Below, one piece after another: positions 1-15,100 of a DNA stretch of 64,000 nt. A program made the translations under genes and the position numbers. Every line of letters begins with the position of its first letter. Position 1 is the first letter of the stretch. The DNA is from Siphonodentalium dalli (Eukaryota > Mollusca > Scaphopoda > Gadilida > Siphonodentaliidae), in assembly GCA_032622095.1 (NCBI GenBank), contig CP136061.1, positions 195,346,935-195,410,934 on the forward strand. The letters are read 5' to 3'. The notes under the pieces are model-generated. The model worked only from the letters and a program-made list of their open reading frames with translations, had not been told where the DNA came from and searched no databases.

Positions 1-28
1 GGGCACATATGAAGGCCTGAATACAGAT

Positions 29-221
29 TTAACCCTTTCTATACTAAATACTCATTGATGAGTAGTTATCCATTAGAAAATGAATAGTTTTCTTTCTGCA
101 ATTTCTATTGTCTGTCATCTACTCATATTCCCTGAACACCACTCCAACTGAATAATAGACCATTCTAATGTATACCTTATGACTGATTTGGGAGAATCCA
201 TTTAGTATAGAAAGGATTAAC
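29..221. mobile_element. Family D fold-back MITE, TTAA-flanked
   Basis: The ends are TTAACCCTTTCTATACTAA and TTTAGTATAGAAAGGATTAA: inverted, CCC-starting and TTAA-flanked, which is the piggyBac pattern. Inside is a short segment (TGAACACC, CCATTCTAATGTATACC) shared with the other D copies. There is no coding capacity. Confidence 0.75.
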
Positions 222-522
222 TACTGTTCTGATCTGTGTGGGGTACATTCAGGGGCAGAGAACCTGCAGGTGCTTCAGCCCCCTTGCCCTCAACTGACCC
301 CTGTACAAATGCATCTATTGAGAAAAGGCCCTATTTATTAGAGGTTGTACTCACTTTGCCCTGCAGTGCCTCGCCACTCCGTACGTTTCCTCATAACCAA
401 TTCCCTTTAGGATAAGGTCTGAATTTTCTTAATCTATTTCTATCTTATTCAACAGTATGAAAATGTATTTATTATCTATTTATTTATGGGTTGTTAACAA
501 TATGATATCATTTACTCTGCAG

Positions 523-555
523 GGTGAAGCACAGAAAATAGAAAGGCTGATGGAG
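523..555 (+). CDS. IQSEC: IQSEC micro-exon (Sec7 segment [11 protein letters not shown])
   Basis: A 33-nt exon, phase 0 at both ends, preceded by TTTACTCTGCAG and followed by GTATGT. It encodes [11 protein letters not shown], which in IQSEC Sec7 domains directly precedes the A-F-S-x-R-Y-C segment found at the start of the next exon. A fold-back MITE begins only 22 bp after its donor site. Confidence 0.9.
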
Positions 556-3500
556 GTATGTTATTTGCTTCATATATAGTAATGCCCTAAATAATCGACT
601 CCTTAACCACAGCAGAATTATAGGTAATTTATCAGGATTTAGTCGGAAATATGGCTTGTTGCCAATCAACAAGCCATATTTCCGACTAAATCCTGAAAAA
701 TTACCCCTAATTCTGCTGTGGTTAAGGAGTCGATTATTTAGGGCATTGCTGTATCTAATTTATTCTGAACAGTACAAGCCTGAGTTTATAGTTCCTGACA
801 TTTGCAGAATGAGGTCTCAAGAGGGTGAATTTAGTGATGCTACCCCGCACATCAGGCTAGCATCACCAAAATCACCCTGTGGGGACCTCATTCTGCTTAA
901 GCCTCATCTTCTGGGAAGTATCTATAGTCTCAGATTAACATTGTTCTCAGTTACTTTTGCCTTCTGGGAAGTTTTATATCCCCTAATTTGCAGAAGATAA
1001 AATGCATAATCGAGGTGACTAATGGTGGAATTTCAACCGGGGAACTTCAATCTTAACCTACATCTCCAAAGCAGTTGACGCCTAAGCAGAATGAGGGCCC
1101 CAGAGAGTGAATTTGGTGATGCTAGCCTGCTGTGCAGGATAGCATCACTAAATTCACCCTCTGGGGACCTCATTCTGCAAATGACAGGCACTCTAAACTC
1201 AAGACTTGCATATACTGTATGCACCCTTTAGTAAGCCCATCCTGAGGATAAGCCCAGTCTGTTTTTTTTCTCCCAAAAAAATCATGGGGTGGTCCTCGAA
1301 AATAAGTCCCAACTCCATTTTTAGAACTTAAGAGGATGAGTATACATTGCTGTCAGGTTAATTCTGAATGAAGATAACAAAAATTCATGCTCAATAATAG
1401 CATTACTCCAGGTAATTTCCTTTGCAAATTCATTAATACTACCTGCTCCATTGTGTTTCACAAAATGCTGTATTACATTCTATAAGATGATCTTTATGTC
1501 TTATTTTAAACATAATCTAGCACAATAAAACACAAAATAAATTATTTTCATGAAATATAATAATATACATCATGATTCATAATAAAACACGACATTAGAT
1601 TAGCACTATGAATGCAAACAGATTTTGCATGTGGGGGTCCTCAAAGGTAAGGCCAGTCTTAATTTTTTTTTCTAAAAAAAAATCATCCCCCCCCCCCCCG
1701 GGCTTACTGGTGGGTGTTATCCTTAGGAAATCAAATGCATTTGTTTATAATAAAAAGCACAGGTATTTGGCCAAAAAAGAAGGAAAAAAATTAATAAAAA
1801 TATCAGATTTTTATTAAATAAAAAAAAAAAAAAAAATGGCCTAATACCTGTGATAAAAAGTGGTATATAATCAAAATAATTTTCTGTCATGCAAATCACT
1901 CATTTGGTGGGGTGGTCATTGGATTCTATATGTAATGGGATTTTTTTTCCCAGTGATTTTTAACTATCTTTCCTCCACACCGTATAAAACTGTAAGTGTC
2001 GTGCTATGTCCAAAATGCAGTCCAAGAGCTGAATCGTCAATGAATCCTAAACCTATATCACTTTTTGTTGACAGGCGTTTTCTGAGAGATACTGCCTCTG
2101 CAATCCCGACCAAATAAAGAACTTCAAGAATCCTGACACTGTATTCCTGCTAGCCTTCGCTATAATAATGCTGAACACTGACTTACACAATTCCAATATT
2201 AAACCTGAGCGCAAAATGAAGCTAGAGGACTTTATCAAAAATCTCAGAGGTGAGAAAAAATCTGTCTTAACTCTTCAGTGCCAAGTCCGATTTTTGTATC
2301 AACCCATATTTCCTTGATAATTTTTCAAATTTATTGATTATAATAATGTGATACATTGATGGAAAGAGCTCTTTCCATCAATGTATCACATTATTATAAT
2401 CAATAAATTTGAAAAATGATCAAGGAAATATGGGTTGATACAAAAATCGGACTTGGCACTGAAAGGGTTAACATTCCGTCATGTGTCGTGGTACTTTACT
2501 AGGGTACTCTTCATTCTTATCCCAGGTATGATCTTTATATGCATGATCGGTTAATGATGAAAATAGTGGTCGCACTATACCCTAAATGACCTGGCATTGT
2601 ATCAATATCATATTTGTATATACAATCACATGATTCAGTTTCAACAATGACGATTCAATGAAAGTCGCTGATATAACAATAGCTTAATCGAGTAAAGGTT
2701 TATTCAAGTGGAAACGAGCAGGAAAGTTTGTCAAAACAATAGGATTATGACGAAGTGTTGACTCTTTATCATCGTTTCGCATGTGAGTCTCAATACAAAC
2801 TTAATCAAGCCTGCAAATTGTGTGTCTGTCATTTTCAGAATGAGGTCCCCAGAGGTTGAATTTAGTGATGCTATCCTGCACAGATAAATGTTTATCAGTT
2901 TGCTGTACTGTTGGTTCCCTATTAAACCACAGCAGGTGTGAACATATGAATGGTTGGTAATTGAATGTTTTATCCAATTCTCAGGATAAATGTGCCACTG
3001 TAAGACTGATACCTATGATGATTTTTTTTTTTAAGTTTTACAAGTTTTACATATTAATTATATGTGCAACTTTATTTTTACTTAATATTCATGAATAAAA
3101 GTGAAATTTAAATTAATATCTTATACAAATTATTTTCAATACTAATAAATATTTGACAAAATATACTCTGAAAAATAACAATCTTTTTGTCTGTTTATTT
3201 TATTTCACTGGGAGGCAAAGCATATTTCTTATTGGTCAAATGAGCAATAGAGTAGTCAGAACAAAGGTTGTCATCACTTTATGATTTATGTGCTATGTAC
3301 CTCACAAAATGAACTAATGTCCGGCTTGGGTTTGCACTTTTGGTGACTGTGATCTGGGACAGTCTGGACAGACGACCTCGGACACTAAATCATGGAATGC
3401 CAATAACATCGGCAGGCAATCTGTCTATCCGCTCATGGGGAGACGGCTTCCATTACCAGATTCAATCAGAACAAAGTATCCATCACTGAACCAGAACCTG

Positions 3501-6085
3501 TATCTATTGACATAGAGTAAAAGTTATTCCCTCTGGCCGCTTCCTCCAATTAAAGACAATATTCCTTGTTCCAGACCCGCAGTTATACAACAGGAGAATA
3601 CAAATCTAATTTACTATCACATTTCACTTTGTTGCACTGAAAAAATATTGAAAACCAAATAGGACATACAAGCTAGATTTATAAATACAAAAGCGGTTCA
3701 ATTTGATACTGAAAACTTTACAAAATAATATAGCAGTCCCTCTAAAACTTCAAAACTATATGAAATAAATGGATAGAAAATTAAATATAAAACAATACAA
3801 AAGTGGTATCTTTCAGATGGTACTTCTTCGTCCAGATATGTTATTTCACACACTAGTATTTTAACCCTGTCAATACTAAATACTCATTGTTGAGTACAGT
3901 AATGCCCTAAGTAATAGACTCTTTAACTACAGCAGAATTATGGGTAACTTTTCAGGATTTAGTCGGAAATATGGCTTGTTGCCATTCATCGGAAAGCTCT
4001 CCCCGAGAGCTTTCCGATGAATGGCAACAAGCCATATTTCCGACTAAATCCTGAAAAGTTACCCATAATTCTGCTGTAGTTAAAGAGTCGATTACTTAGG
4101 GCATTACTGTACTAGTAGTTGAACAAACAAACTTATTATCTGAATATTTCCCTCCAATAAATAGGACTCCTTCTGTACTTATAGTATCTGTCATCTGCTT
4201 CTTTTTCCTGAACATCCCTCCATATGGATAATAGACACTTCCATTGTACATGTATACATGTACTTCTATGACTGAGAATCCATTTTAATAGTATAGAAAG
4301 GGTTAACTTCATAAAATAACATCAGTTCTTCAAAAAACAAAGAAACCTTAATGACAAACAGTCTGCTTATTTTTCCTGAAAACCCCTTCTAATGAGTAAT
4401 TGACCATTCTAGTGGATACTTTTATCATTGATCGGAGAATCCATTTAGTATAGAAAGCGTTAATGAAAGCCAAAATGATTTTGTAAAAAAAATGGCCTCG
4501 AACCTCGCAGTACATCTTTTTACATGTACACTAACCTTTGGGACTCAGACTCAAATATGTTGAAACATACAACTGATGTTTAAACAAATATTGTTTGGGT
4601 TAATTTAATACCAGATTTAATCTAGTATAAATGTACTAAGTAAATCTGTCTGTCTGTCTGTAGATATTACAGTGTAGGAACCAATTCTGGTTGTAGACAC
4701 ATTGGTCCAGGTGCTACCACGGCCGAGTAACTTTATAACCTGTGGTGACTCCAGTAGCGTTCTTTAACGTGCATACACCGAGGCGTGTACACGGGTCAGC
4801 CATTAATGTCCGCAGAAATATGGCTTGTTGCCATTCATCGGAAAGCTCTCACTGAGAGCTTTTCGATGAATGGCAACAAGACATATTTCCGACTAAATCC
4901 TGAAAAATTACCCATAATTCTGCTGTGGTTAAGGAGTCTATTACTTAGGGCATTACTGTAATTTCCCACTTTCAGTCAAATTTAGACTGAAATGGCATTT
5001 TAGTTACTACCGTAGGTCGTTGCTGATCAAGCCTGAGTTTAGTGTGCCTGTCATTTGCAGAATGAGGTCCCCAGAGGGTGAATATAGTGATGCTATCCTG
5101 CATAGCGGGCATCACTAAATTCACCCTCTGAGGACCTTATTCTGCTTAGGCCTCTTCTTGGGGAAAAGTTTCTTTATTATCAAATTTCTATAGAAACTTC
5201 TTCAGAGATTCTAATTTCTTTTTAAGTTTAGTTTCTCTATATCCCCAAATTGGCAGACGACACATTGCATAATCGAGGTTCCCAATGGGTGTACATCAAA
5301 ATATTCACCATTTGGAAACTTCAATCTGAGTCTCCCATATCGGATGAGTCCTAAGCTGTACCCTCTCCCCAGAGGGTGAATTTGGTGATGCTAGCCTGCT
5401 GTGCAGGGTAGCATCACTAAATTCACCCTTTGGGGACCTCATTCTGCAAATGACAGGCACACTAAACTAAGGCTTGTTGCTGATTGGATTTGTAGTTCAA
5501 GGAAGTGCAGTCAGAAGTTATAATTCAGATCCCTTCCCCCCATAGAATACCCTCTAGTCATGTATCTGGTCATTCTCTAATCAGTCATTGCCTAGAGATG
5601 TGTAGGGTGTATATCGGGCCCCATTAATTGGCCCTTACCATGCAATGAATAGGAAGTAAGGTTCATTAAAAAGTGATGTATATCTCCTGGCAGTAACATT
5701 TCCTGATGATCAGTGATATTCTAACCCGGAATTCAGATATCTAGACTGGGTGTAATTGTCGCATATAATTATAGGCCTAGTTCTGCCAATATTGGCTCAT
5801 TTTCATTAGTTGGTCAGAGAGTAGTTTGCATCATTAACCATACTGACAAATGTGTCATCACATGGTTAACCACATGGATCCTGCTGCCCCACAAATGGAC
5901 GGCACCGGATTCCTGCGATCCTAGAACTTTATTATCATCATGGTTAGAGCTGTTGTATTATAGTTCACACTGGCCCTATTGTGAAGTCACTATAGTGCAG
6001 CAACCCACAATGACATCTATGGTGCAACCATTCATGTCTGACACAACCAATTATTTTATAGATTTAATATGATTACATGTATGTA

Positions 6086-6123
<38 letters not shown>

Positions 6124-9100
6124 ACAAAATCACTATAATATTAGATTTGAAGTAATATTTACTTCACTTATATTATAATCTATTTAATTTTTGAGCTGCC
6201 ATTTCAAACAAATTAAAACTTCAAAACAAAAAAATTTAATATTTTGAGATATAATTATAGAAAAATGTGTTTATCAAGAGATTTGGAACCTTGAAGATAT
6301 ATTAAATTGCTTGCGCACACTCTGTTTGCAGAGTTGTCATATCGCGGTTGATACAGCCATTACTTTCCCACAGCACGCGCACTTGTTTCGATGAATTTTT
6401 CATGTTGGCATGGATACATCCATTAGTTTCCCACACATGTAAACGAATATACCCAAAAATAATATCTAGCATCTTTCAAGGACTCTCCTAATTATTCCCG
6501 ATTACACTTAAGACTACAGTAATGTCCTAAATAATCGACCTCTTAAACCACAGCCGAATTCTGGGAATTTTTTCAGGATTTAGACGGAAGTATGGCTTGT
6601 TGTCATTCATTGGAAATCTCTCGGGCAGAGCTTTCTGATGAATGGCAAGAGGCCATGTTTCTGACTGAACCCTGAAAAATATCCCATAATTCTGCTGTGG
6701 TTAAAGGGTCATATACTTCGGGAATTACTGTATTATATGACGATGAAATTTGCACCTGAGCTACATGTACCTGAGTTCTTACCAAGCCTAGAGATGTTCT
6801 GAGATGGCTGAAGTCCCTTGCAATAGATGTTGAGTACTTTTGCTGATGCACTGTGTAATAATAAAGATTCAATCTTGAGGCACATTTTGGAGATTAACCC
6901 CCCTAGTGTTTACGGCAGCACAATGCTGTGATCAAAGGGAACACTTAGTGCATTTATTGATAAATAATGTGTCAGTGATGTAGCCAATCAGTGCCCATGT
7001 TTCTAATAGTGTTGGTTGTGTATTGTGATTATTTGGTTGTGTGCATTAAATCACACATGCATTATATGCATTACTTTTGGTTATTTAGCACACCTGGATA
7101 TCTGGCTAGTTTGAGTTCAATGTTCTTTTAATACTTCGCTCAATTTGACCCATTATTAGGTGTTTATACCTTTCCTTTTTTGTCCATTATCTATTGGTCT
7201 GTTCTTCTATTTTCTTCAAAGGTCGTCTCAAACATAATCATGTTTAAATTTGTTACTTGTGTGATTGGGTTTCAAAAAATAAATTTTCAACCTGTTACAT
7301 TCAAAACCTTTTTGGAGTATATGAACCTCTTTGATAGCTATGAACGGCACGGAACACCATTGGTAGCTAGTAGTAATAATTTTAAAGGCATGTCTATAAA
7401 ATAACTTGGGATTTCTCAGACTATTTCCTGATGTATATATATTTTAATTTTGGTTCGGTGACTAATTATTTTGATCCAACGTTAATGTTTTCAGAAGGTT
7501 TATTTCTGTTGGAGACGAAATGTTTTGATAAGAATAGTAGCAGGCTTGCACATGGTGAAGGGGGAGATAAAGGCTATAAACATTAAAGTAATGATGTTTT
7601 GTTTCCATAGTCCTATCTACCTTGGAACTATATTATATGATACCCACCAAGGATTAAGGTGTCTGTAACTATGGTAACCAATGTTTGGCTCCAGGGAGTG
7701 GCATTTGGTGCAGAATTATTCTTGGCAACTTCCTTCTGGTTTGTTCAGATGTTCCATCATAATGATAATTCTATCTATAGCATAAGAAGATAACATGTGT
7801 ACAGTAATGCCCTAAATAATCGACTCCTTAACCACATCATAATTATCTGTAATTTTTCAGGATTTAGTCGGAAATATGGCTTGTTGCCATTCACCAGAAA
7901 GCTCTCAGTAAGAGCTTTCCGATGAATGGCAACAAGCCATATTTCCGACTAAATCCTGAAAAGTTACCTATAATTCTGCTGTGGTTAAGGAGTTGATTAT
8001 TTAGAGCATTACTACTAGTATTGTTCATTGCTGGCCTGAAAATATGGTGCTGGATATTTGCACAATGAAATCCCAAGAGGGTGAATTTAGTGACGTTACC
8101 CTGCACAATGGGCTAGCATCACCTAATTCATTCTCCGGGGGACCTCATTCTACTATGGGAGACATAGACTCAGATTTAAATTCTCAGATTGTGAATATGA
8201 TGATGTGCACCAATTTAATAGGCACCTCGATTATGCATTGTGTCCTCTGCTAATTTTGGGATATAGAGAAACTAATTTGATAATAAAGATACTTTCCAGA
8301 GAAGATGAGGCCTAAGCAGAATGAGGTCCCCAAAGGAAAAATTTAGTGATGCTAGTCCGCTGTGCTGTGTAGCGTCACTAAATTCAACCTCTGGGGACAT
8401 CATTCTGCAAATGTTCAGGCCTGGTTCATAGCTCCAATTAGACAATTTCGGCGATAGCTAGATCACTAACGAAATATTCCACAGCCAAAGACAGGGGTGA
8501 TTGAGCAGGGGCGCATGCAGGTATTCCATCTCCCCTTGTCCTCAATGACGAGTAGGTGAGCCTTAAGAAATGTTCACATAATAAGTTCAACAAAAAAAGA
8601 ACTTATTTTCTGAATATTTCCAACAAAAAATATGATTAGTTGTATTATTTTTCATCATACTGTTGTCTGCTGAACACCCCTCCAAATGAGTAAATAGACC
8701 TTCCAATATTAATTTTTATTATTGGGTGGGAGAATCCATCTGCTACAGAAAGGGTTATAGTTGCATGTAGTCTTCATGCCTCTAATTTACTAATTCAATA
8801 CCAATGACTACTGTATCAGCCATAATGGAATTTGGTTCACACAAGCACTCACATTTACACCTTCATTAGAAGTAACCCTTTTATACTAAATGGGTTCTGC
8901 CTGACCCTTTCAGTGCCAAGTCCGATTTTTGTATCAACCCCTATTTCCTTGATCATTTTTCAAATTTATTAATTATAATAATGTGATACATTGATGGAAA
9001 GAGCTCTTATTATAATCAATAAATTTGAAAAATGATCAAGGAAATATGGGTTGATACAAAAATCGGACTTGGCACTTAAAGGGTTAAGTTTATATAATTA

Positions 9101-12100
9101 TGCACTGGTGTTAACTATTATTCATTTGGAGAGGTGTTCAGAAAAAATGATCAGACGGCATACATGTACAAACAAAAAGATAATACAAATTTAGAAGGAT
9201 TAATATTCATTGGTACGAAATGTTCTGTTCAGATAAATAGTTCAACACTGGTCGTTTGTTGAACTTACTATCTGATCAACTCATGAGTATTCAGTATAGA
9301 AAGAATTAACAAACTCTAAGTTAAGGAATTCAATGACAGAAACAATTTGGCCTCATTTACAAACTTGTTTCATCATCAGATTCTCAAAATGGCTTGTGTT
9401 TATAGTTAATCAAATATTTTGTTCTATTCTATAGGGATAGATGCTGGCACTGACGTTGACAGGGACGCACTCCTGGGAATATATGAAAGAGTGAAAGCTC
9501 AACAATTTAACTCCGGTGTAGATCATGTGACTCAAGTTAGCAAAGTAGAGCACACTATCGTCGGAAAGCGTCCTGTAAGTATATGATTTCCTTTCATAAC
9601 ATTCACATTCAAAAGCTGTTTGTATTATACTTGAACATTAGTTCAGGATTTTTTTTTTTTTCAAACTTAAAAAAAATAATAATAATTCATACACTGCTCT
9701 CTCTTCGACATTTCAATCATCATAACTATGTACATGTAGTACCATAAATGTTTCAGAGTGAAGAAGGCTCTAGCTTTTTTAGATTGCCAACAGGTGCAAT
9801 TTTTACGACACCGCTTATTAAAAAATTTGAACTAGCACCAATGAAATTACCTCTAATTTATCGAAAAATATAAGAAACAAAACACGTATTTTCCGCGCTA
9901 TATCGACAAATTTGTTTGGAAATCTTCCTCGTATGTTTGTTTTGAGATACCTCTTAACAAATTATGTATACATAATTTCGGGGGTTCGAACGAACCATAT
10001 CCGTAAGTTGTTCCTAACTCACCCTCTGGTGGACCTCATTCTGCAAATGTCCAGCACCATTTTTGAGGCCGGAATGCATCACCTTCATTAGTTCACTCGA
10101 TGACGTGCATCAAGAATATTCATGCAGACATCACTTTTATTTAGCAATGGAGAGTACTGCGAGTCGGTGATTCCCAATAAATCAATTGTGTAGTAATACC
10201 TCTATGAGCTCGATCACCAGCATTTATTGATTGCTATTTATTTAGCATGCAACCAGTGTGATAATCAGTCTGATTATATGGATTCCTAGATCTGCATGCG
10301 AAACAGATGTCATTATTTGCTAAAGATGATTGAGGTAGTCAACACATTCAGATTATTCTAAATTACAGATATCTGATCAAACTATTGGAAAATATTTCTG
10401 TGGATAGCGCAAAAATCTACGATCATTAAGATTGAAACAATTTGAGCAATAAAAGTCTAGCTTAACCATTTCAGTGTCAAGCTCTTAGAGCTCTTTCCAT
10501 CAATGTATCACATTATTATAATCAATAAATTTGAAAAATGATCAAGGAAATATGGGTTGATACAAAAATCGGACTTGGCACTGAAAGGGTTAAAGGGGTA
10601 CTGCACTAAATCCAGCCATTTATGGGACCATCTCCTTTTATACTCAATAGAATATATGCAACAAATGAATGAATTTGAGCCAAAATACACTCATGCGGTC
10701 TACGAATGATGCAAACAGCATGGTAATTGTAATGAAAATGAATAAATGGCTGGAGTCATAAATTCATTCATTTGCATATATTCTGTTGAGTACAAAAGGA
10801 GATGGTCCCATAAATGGCCGGATTTAGTGTACAGTACCCCTTTAATTTAATCCTTGCTATAATGAATGGATTCTCCCATTCAGCTATAAAAGTATACATT
10901 GGAATGGTCCATTATCATTTGGAGGGATGATCAGGTAATAAAATCAGACAATAGACAGACAAAAAGATAACACAAGTGCAGAAGGATTCATATTCATTGG
11001 TGGGAAATGTTCAGATAATAAGGGAACTACTCGTCAATGAGTTTTTAGTCTAGAAAGTGAGTTTGTAAATGATTTTTAAACTTGGTCATGCCATCATCTG
11101 CCAATATGTACTCATGTTGATATGATGCTCAGAAGAACAATTGCAGGTTCACAGAATATGTTATAGAGTAATGCCCAAAGTATATGACCCTTTAACCACA
11201 GCAGAATTATGGGAAATGTTTCAGGATTTAGTCAGAAATATGGCTTGCTGCCATTCTTGGGTTTCCGATGAATGGCAGAAAGCCATATTTCTGAGTAAAT
11301 CCTGAAAAATTTCCCGTAATTCTTCTGTAGTTTAGGGGTGGATTATTTAGGACATTTAATACTGTAGATGAATGTGACAACATATAATATCAGTCAAAAT
11401 TAAGAAACGAAGCATTTTCACCCATACAGGAAAGCTTATATTAATGTAACTAAAATATGGTGCATCAAAATTTTGGACACCAGAATATGATAAAATCAGT
11501 TGAAATATCCTTTGATATCACCCAATCACATATACGTAGGAATCATAGGAATTTAAGTGAATTCTGAGTTTGGATATTTTGAATAAAAATTTATAATTTC
11601 CCTCCAAAAATTGTCTACCCATATTGCCATTTCTTCCTTTTGACATCCATTCTGTTCATAAAACAGACTAATCGCCTAAATATCTAGTATGTATTTTATT
11701 TTAGAAACTAGCGCTGCCGCACAGACGACTGGTGTGTTACTGTCGACTCTACGAAGTACACGATCCGAACAAAAAGGAAAAGATTGGATTACATCAGCGA
11801 GAAGTCTTCCTATTCAATGATCTCCTACTGGTAATAATATCTTGTCATATTTTTGATGGTATATTTATGATTTTCATCAATTTGTGTCCATTCTGCAATT
11901 CAAGTGTTTTTGGGATTAGGAAAATTAGTCGTGTTTGTATGGATAGATTCATGTTCATGACAATGCATTTATACAATACTGTAAAAGGTTGCTTCTGGAA
12001 AGTGACAATGTGAATTGCAGAGACATAACTTTCTGAATATTGAAGGACTACAGTAATGCCCTAAATAATCGACTCCTTAACCACAGCAGAATTATGGGTA

Positions 12101-15100
12101 ATTTTTCATGATTTAGTCGGAAATATGGCTTGTTGCCATTCATCTGAAAGCTCTCACTGAGAGCTTTCTGATGAATGGCAACAAGTCGATTTTTTGGGGC
12201 ATTACTGTATGTGCAGTTTATCATCACATTGGCCTTGGTTTGTGATACTCTTCTGTATTAGGCCGCATAAATTTTATTAGTTGGTTTATGAACATCATGG
12301 AATCTCCAAATTGAGGAGGGACAAATTTTTTTAACTCATCCATGATTGGAGCTTCCTGAAATTTTGTAAAAACCCAGTGCCAATGCTTAAGAGAATACAT
12401 TGGCCTAACAATCTTTTCCTTGACCTTGTAAACCAGAGCATTCTCTTATATATGTGGGGCTCCCAATGGGAAGCTCGCATATGTGAGAGAATGCACTGGC
12501 AGGATCTTATTGCTGCACCAGTCCAGCTCCCATCATGAAAAGGATCTGCTTTCCTTGAAAACTTTTTTAATCTTACCAGACAAGATAGATGCTTGAAGCT
12601 TCCAAAGGGTATATTATAAGTTATATTTGGCATATAGATTTAACACCTGGATGTTGATATTGAACTCCGAGGCGGAGCTGAAGAATTCAATAAGAGGCAT
12701 CCTGGTATTAAATCTCCAGGTACCCCATGATTGCCAGATATAATGATTTTGTCCCCAATAGCAATACGGCCTCAATTTAAGTGTGGTTTTCGTAGGTTCT
12801 CACATTAATTCACAACAATAAGAATAATTCAGTAGCCGACCTATGGATCCAGCTTCGGTGACCTCAAAATCATCTGGTGGAAATTGCCAGTTCAGGGTTA
12901 ATGCATATACCCCTGATGTTTCACATGCTCAATACGCCCGATGTTTCGCACACATTCTCTTCAACCCCGCTGCCAAGGGTGATGGGGTGACATTTATTAT
13001 TAACTTATTTTGAGTATATTGAATGATGAGACACCGTCCCTGACTGTCTGTCAAATGTGGAAATGTTTTTATTCAATTGATTGAATTTCAAATTGATGTC
13101 TCAATATTGTTATATACATTGTCTTCTACGCTCCAACATTGTCTTCTACGTTACAACATTGTCTATGATTCCTCCCTCTATAAGATATCCACTTGATTTC
13201 ACTGACATCTGCATGAATAGGTGTAATGAGATTGCGTATATTCTGTCAAGTGGCTCCTAAGTCTATTGGCACTGAGCATAGTCAATGGGAGAATCGATTA
13301 TCTCGCACAAGCATGAGATCCCAAATATTCTCAAAGACCAATAACTTAGTAAGAAAGCATTGATTTCTCCCAGCAGTGTCTCAGATTATTCTCTTCACAA
13401 TACTGCACAGTAAATAAACTGACAGTGACCATACATTGATCGTAGATTTTACACAAACTTCATTGCTTTCCTATGATTTAATTATTGGTCATTAGCAACG
13501 CGTAATAGCACCCAGTATTAGCCATTTATTGCTCAGCGGTTATAGAAATGTCCTCATGGTTGTTTTTTATCAGGTATTTTTCAGCTACGTCAGCTTATTT
13601 TGATTGAATGTCTCCCAAAGTTATATCTGTCGGGGCTGCAATAGAAATCCATATGGAATATTTTATATAAAATTGTCTCATGGTTTTTTCCTTGCTTAAC
13701 CCTTTGGCAAGTAGAACGACATATTATATCGTGCCGTACGGTTCGCGAGTGGAACGACATATATGTCGTTTCCGGAAGTGTCATTTTTAATCATCTGATT
13801 TATAAATGAATTGGATAGGAGATATTTTGATTAATATAATGTCCCATTATGCAACAGATTATGATAGCACACGTAAACAGAAAATAGACATAAATTAAAA
13901 TGAATTATTGGACCCTTTTGACAGAGCTTTCTAATAATTATTGCTATGATATTGACATTAAATTCACACACGATGTCATGTATATGACATTATAAATACT
14001 CTCCAAAGGGTTAAAGGCCCACTTAATTTTCGAACACCCAGATCACATTATATATCACAAAATATGTGCTATATTATATACCATTTGAAAGTAATAGCTC
14101 CAAAGCATTGTATTATCAACTTATCCAGTGTAATAAACTGTGAACATGTTGTTTTGGTTGAGGTACTGACAAGCCTAAGTATTAATACCATGTTCTATAA
14201 CTATAAAATTAACTGTAGAATGACACTCTACCTCTGAATATAACACCACTCAATATAATAAAATGAAGCTGAGTAGTCTAAGGTAAAGTTATTCCATCTC
14301 AATAGCTTATAAGCTACAACTTGTTAAAGCTGCACATCGTGTCTGTTAATGGAACATTTTCAAGATTATAATGTTTTGTAATCTACATGATGTCGGAATA
14401 TTGTCCCTTGATTCCAGATTGATTGGCAGTTTATGGCAATGATTCTTTTGTCATTATAAACTATTCCATTTGTCATCTTCAGGTTACAAAGATATTCAGC
14501 AAGAAGAAAACTGGAATAACATACACATTCAAGCAATCATTCTCCCTCTATGGCATGCAGGTCTTTCTCTTTGAAACACAAAGTAAGTTACTTATTTATT
14601 TCTATTTTTAGAGATGTTTTATGTCTCCCGGACCACAATTTATATTACAGCAGCATAATTTTTATAAATCCTTATTTCAAGACTACAAATCTATTTTAAG
14701 AAATACAGATTAAACTGAAGATGGGGTATATTATTTGTCTACTAAGGCATAATAAAGTGGTTTATTTTTATCATAATTCATGATAAATCTCTTTGCTGAT
14801 CTGTTATTCGATTTGATTGAGGGTGCTAATAGAGTGCTCTCTCTTGGTATGCTCCAAAAGTTTTTCGCACAGATTTTTGATAAAAAAAATAGCCCCTAGA
14901 ACAGTCCAATGAATGTCATAAGAAATTATAAATAAATTTGGTATTAATTTATAGAAATGAAATCGTTATCGCTATTGTTTTATTAGTTTTAAAATTGTTG
15001 CCTGTGACATCTCTGGGAGCACATTGATACCTTTCCATATGCAGATGAAATCTATTTCCAAAATATGTACAGATCAGTTATCCATGTATGTTGCTATTCG

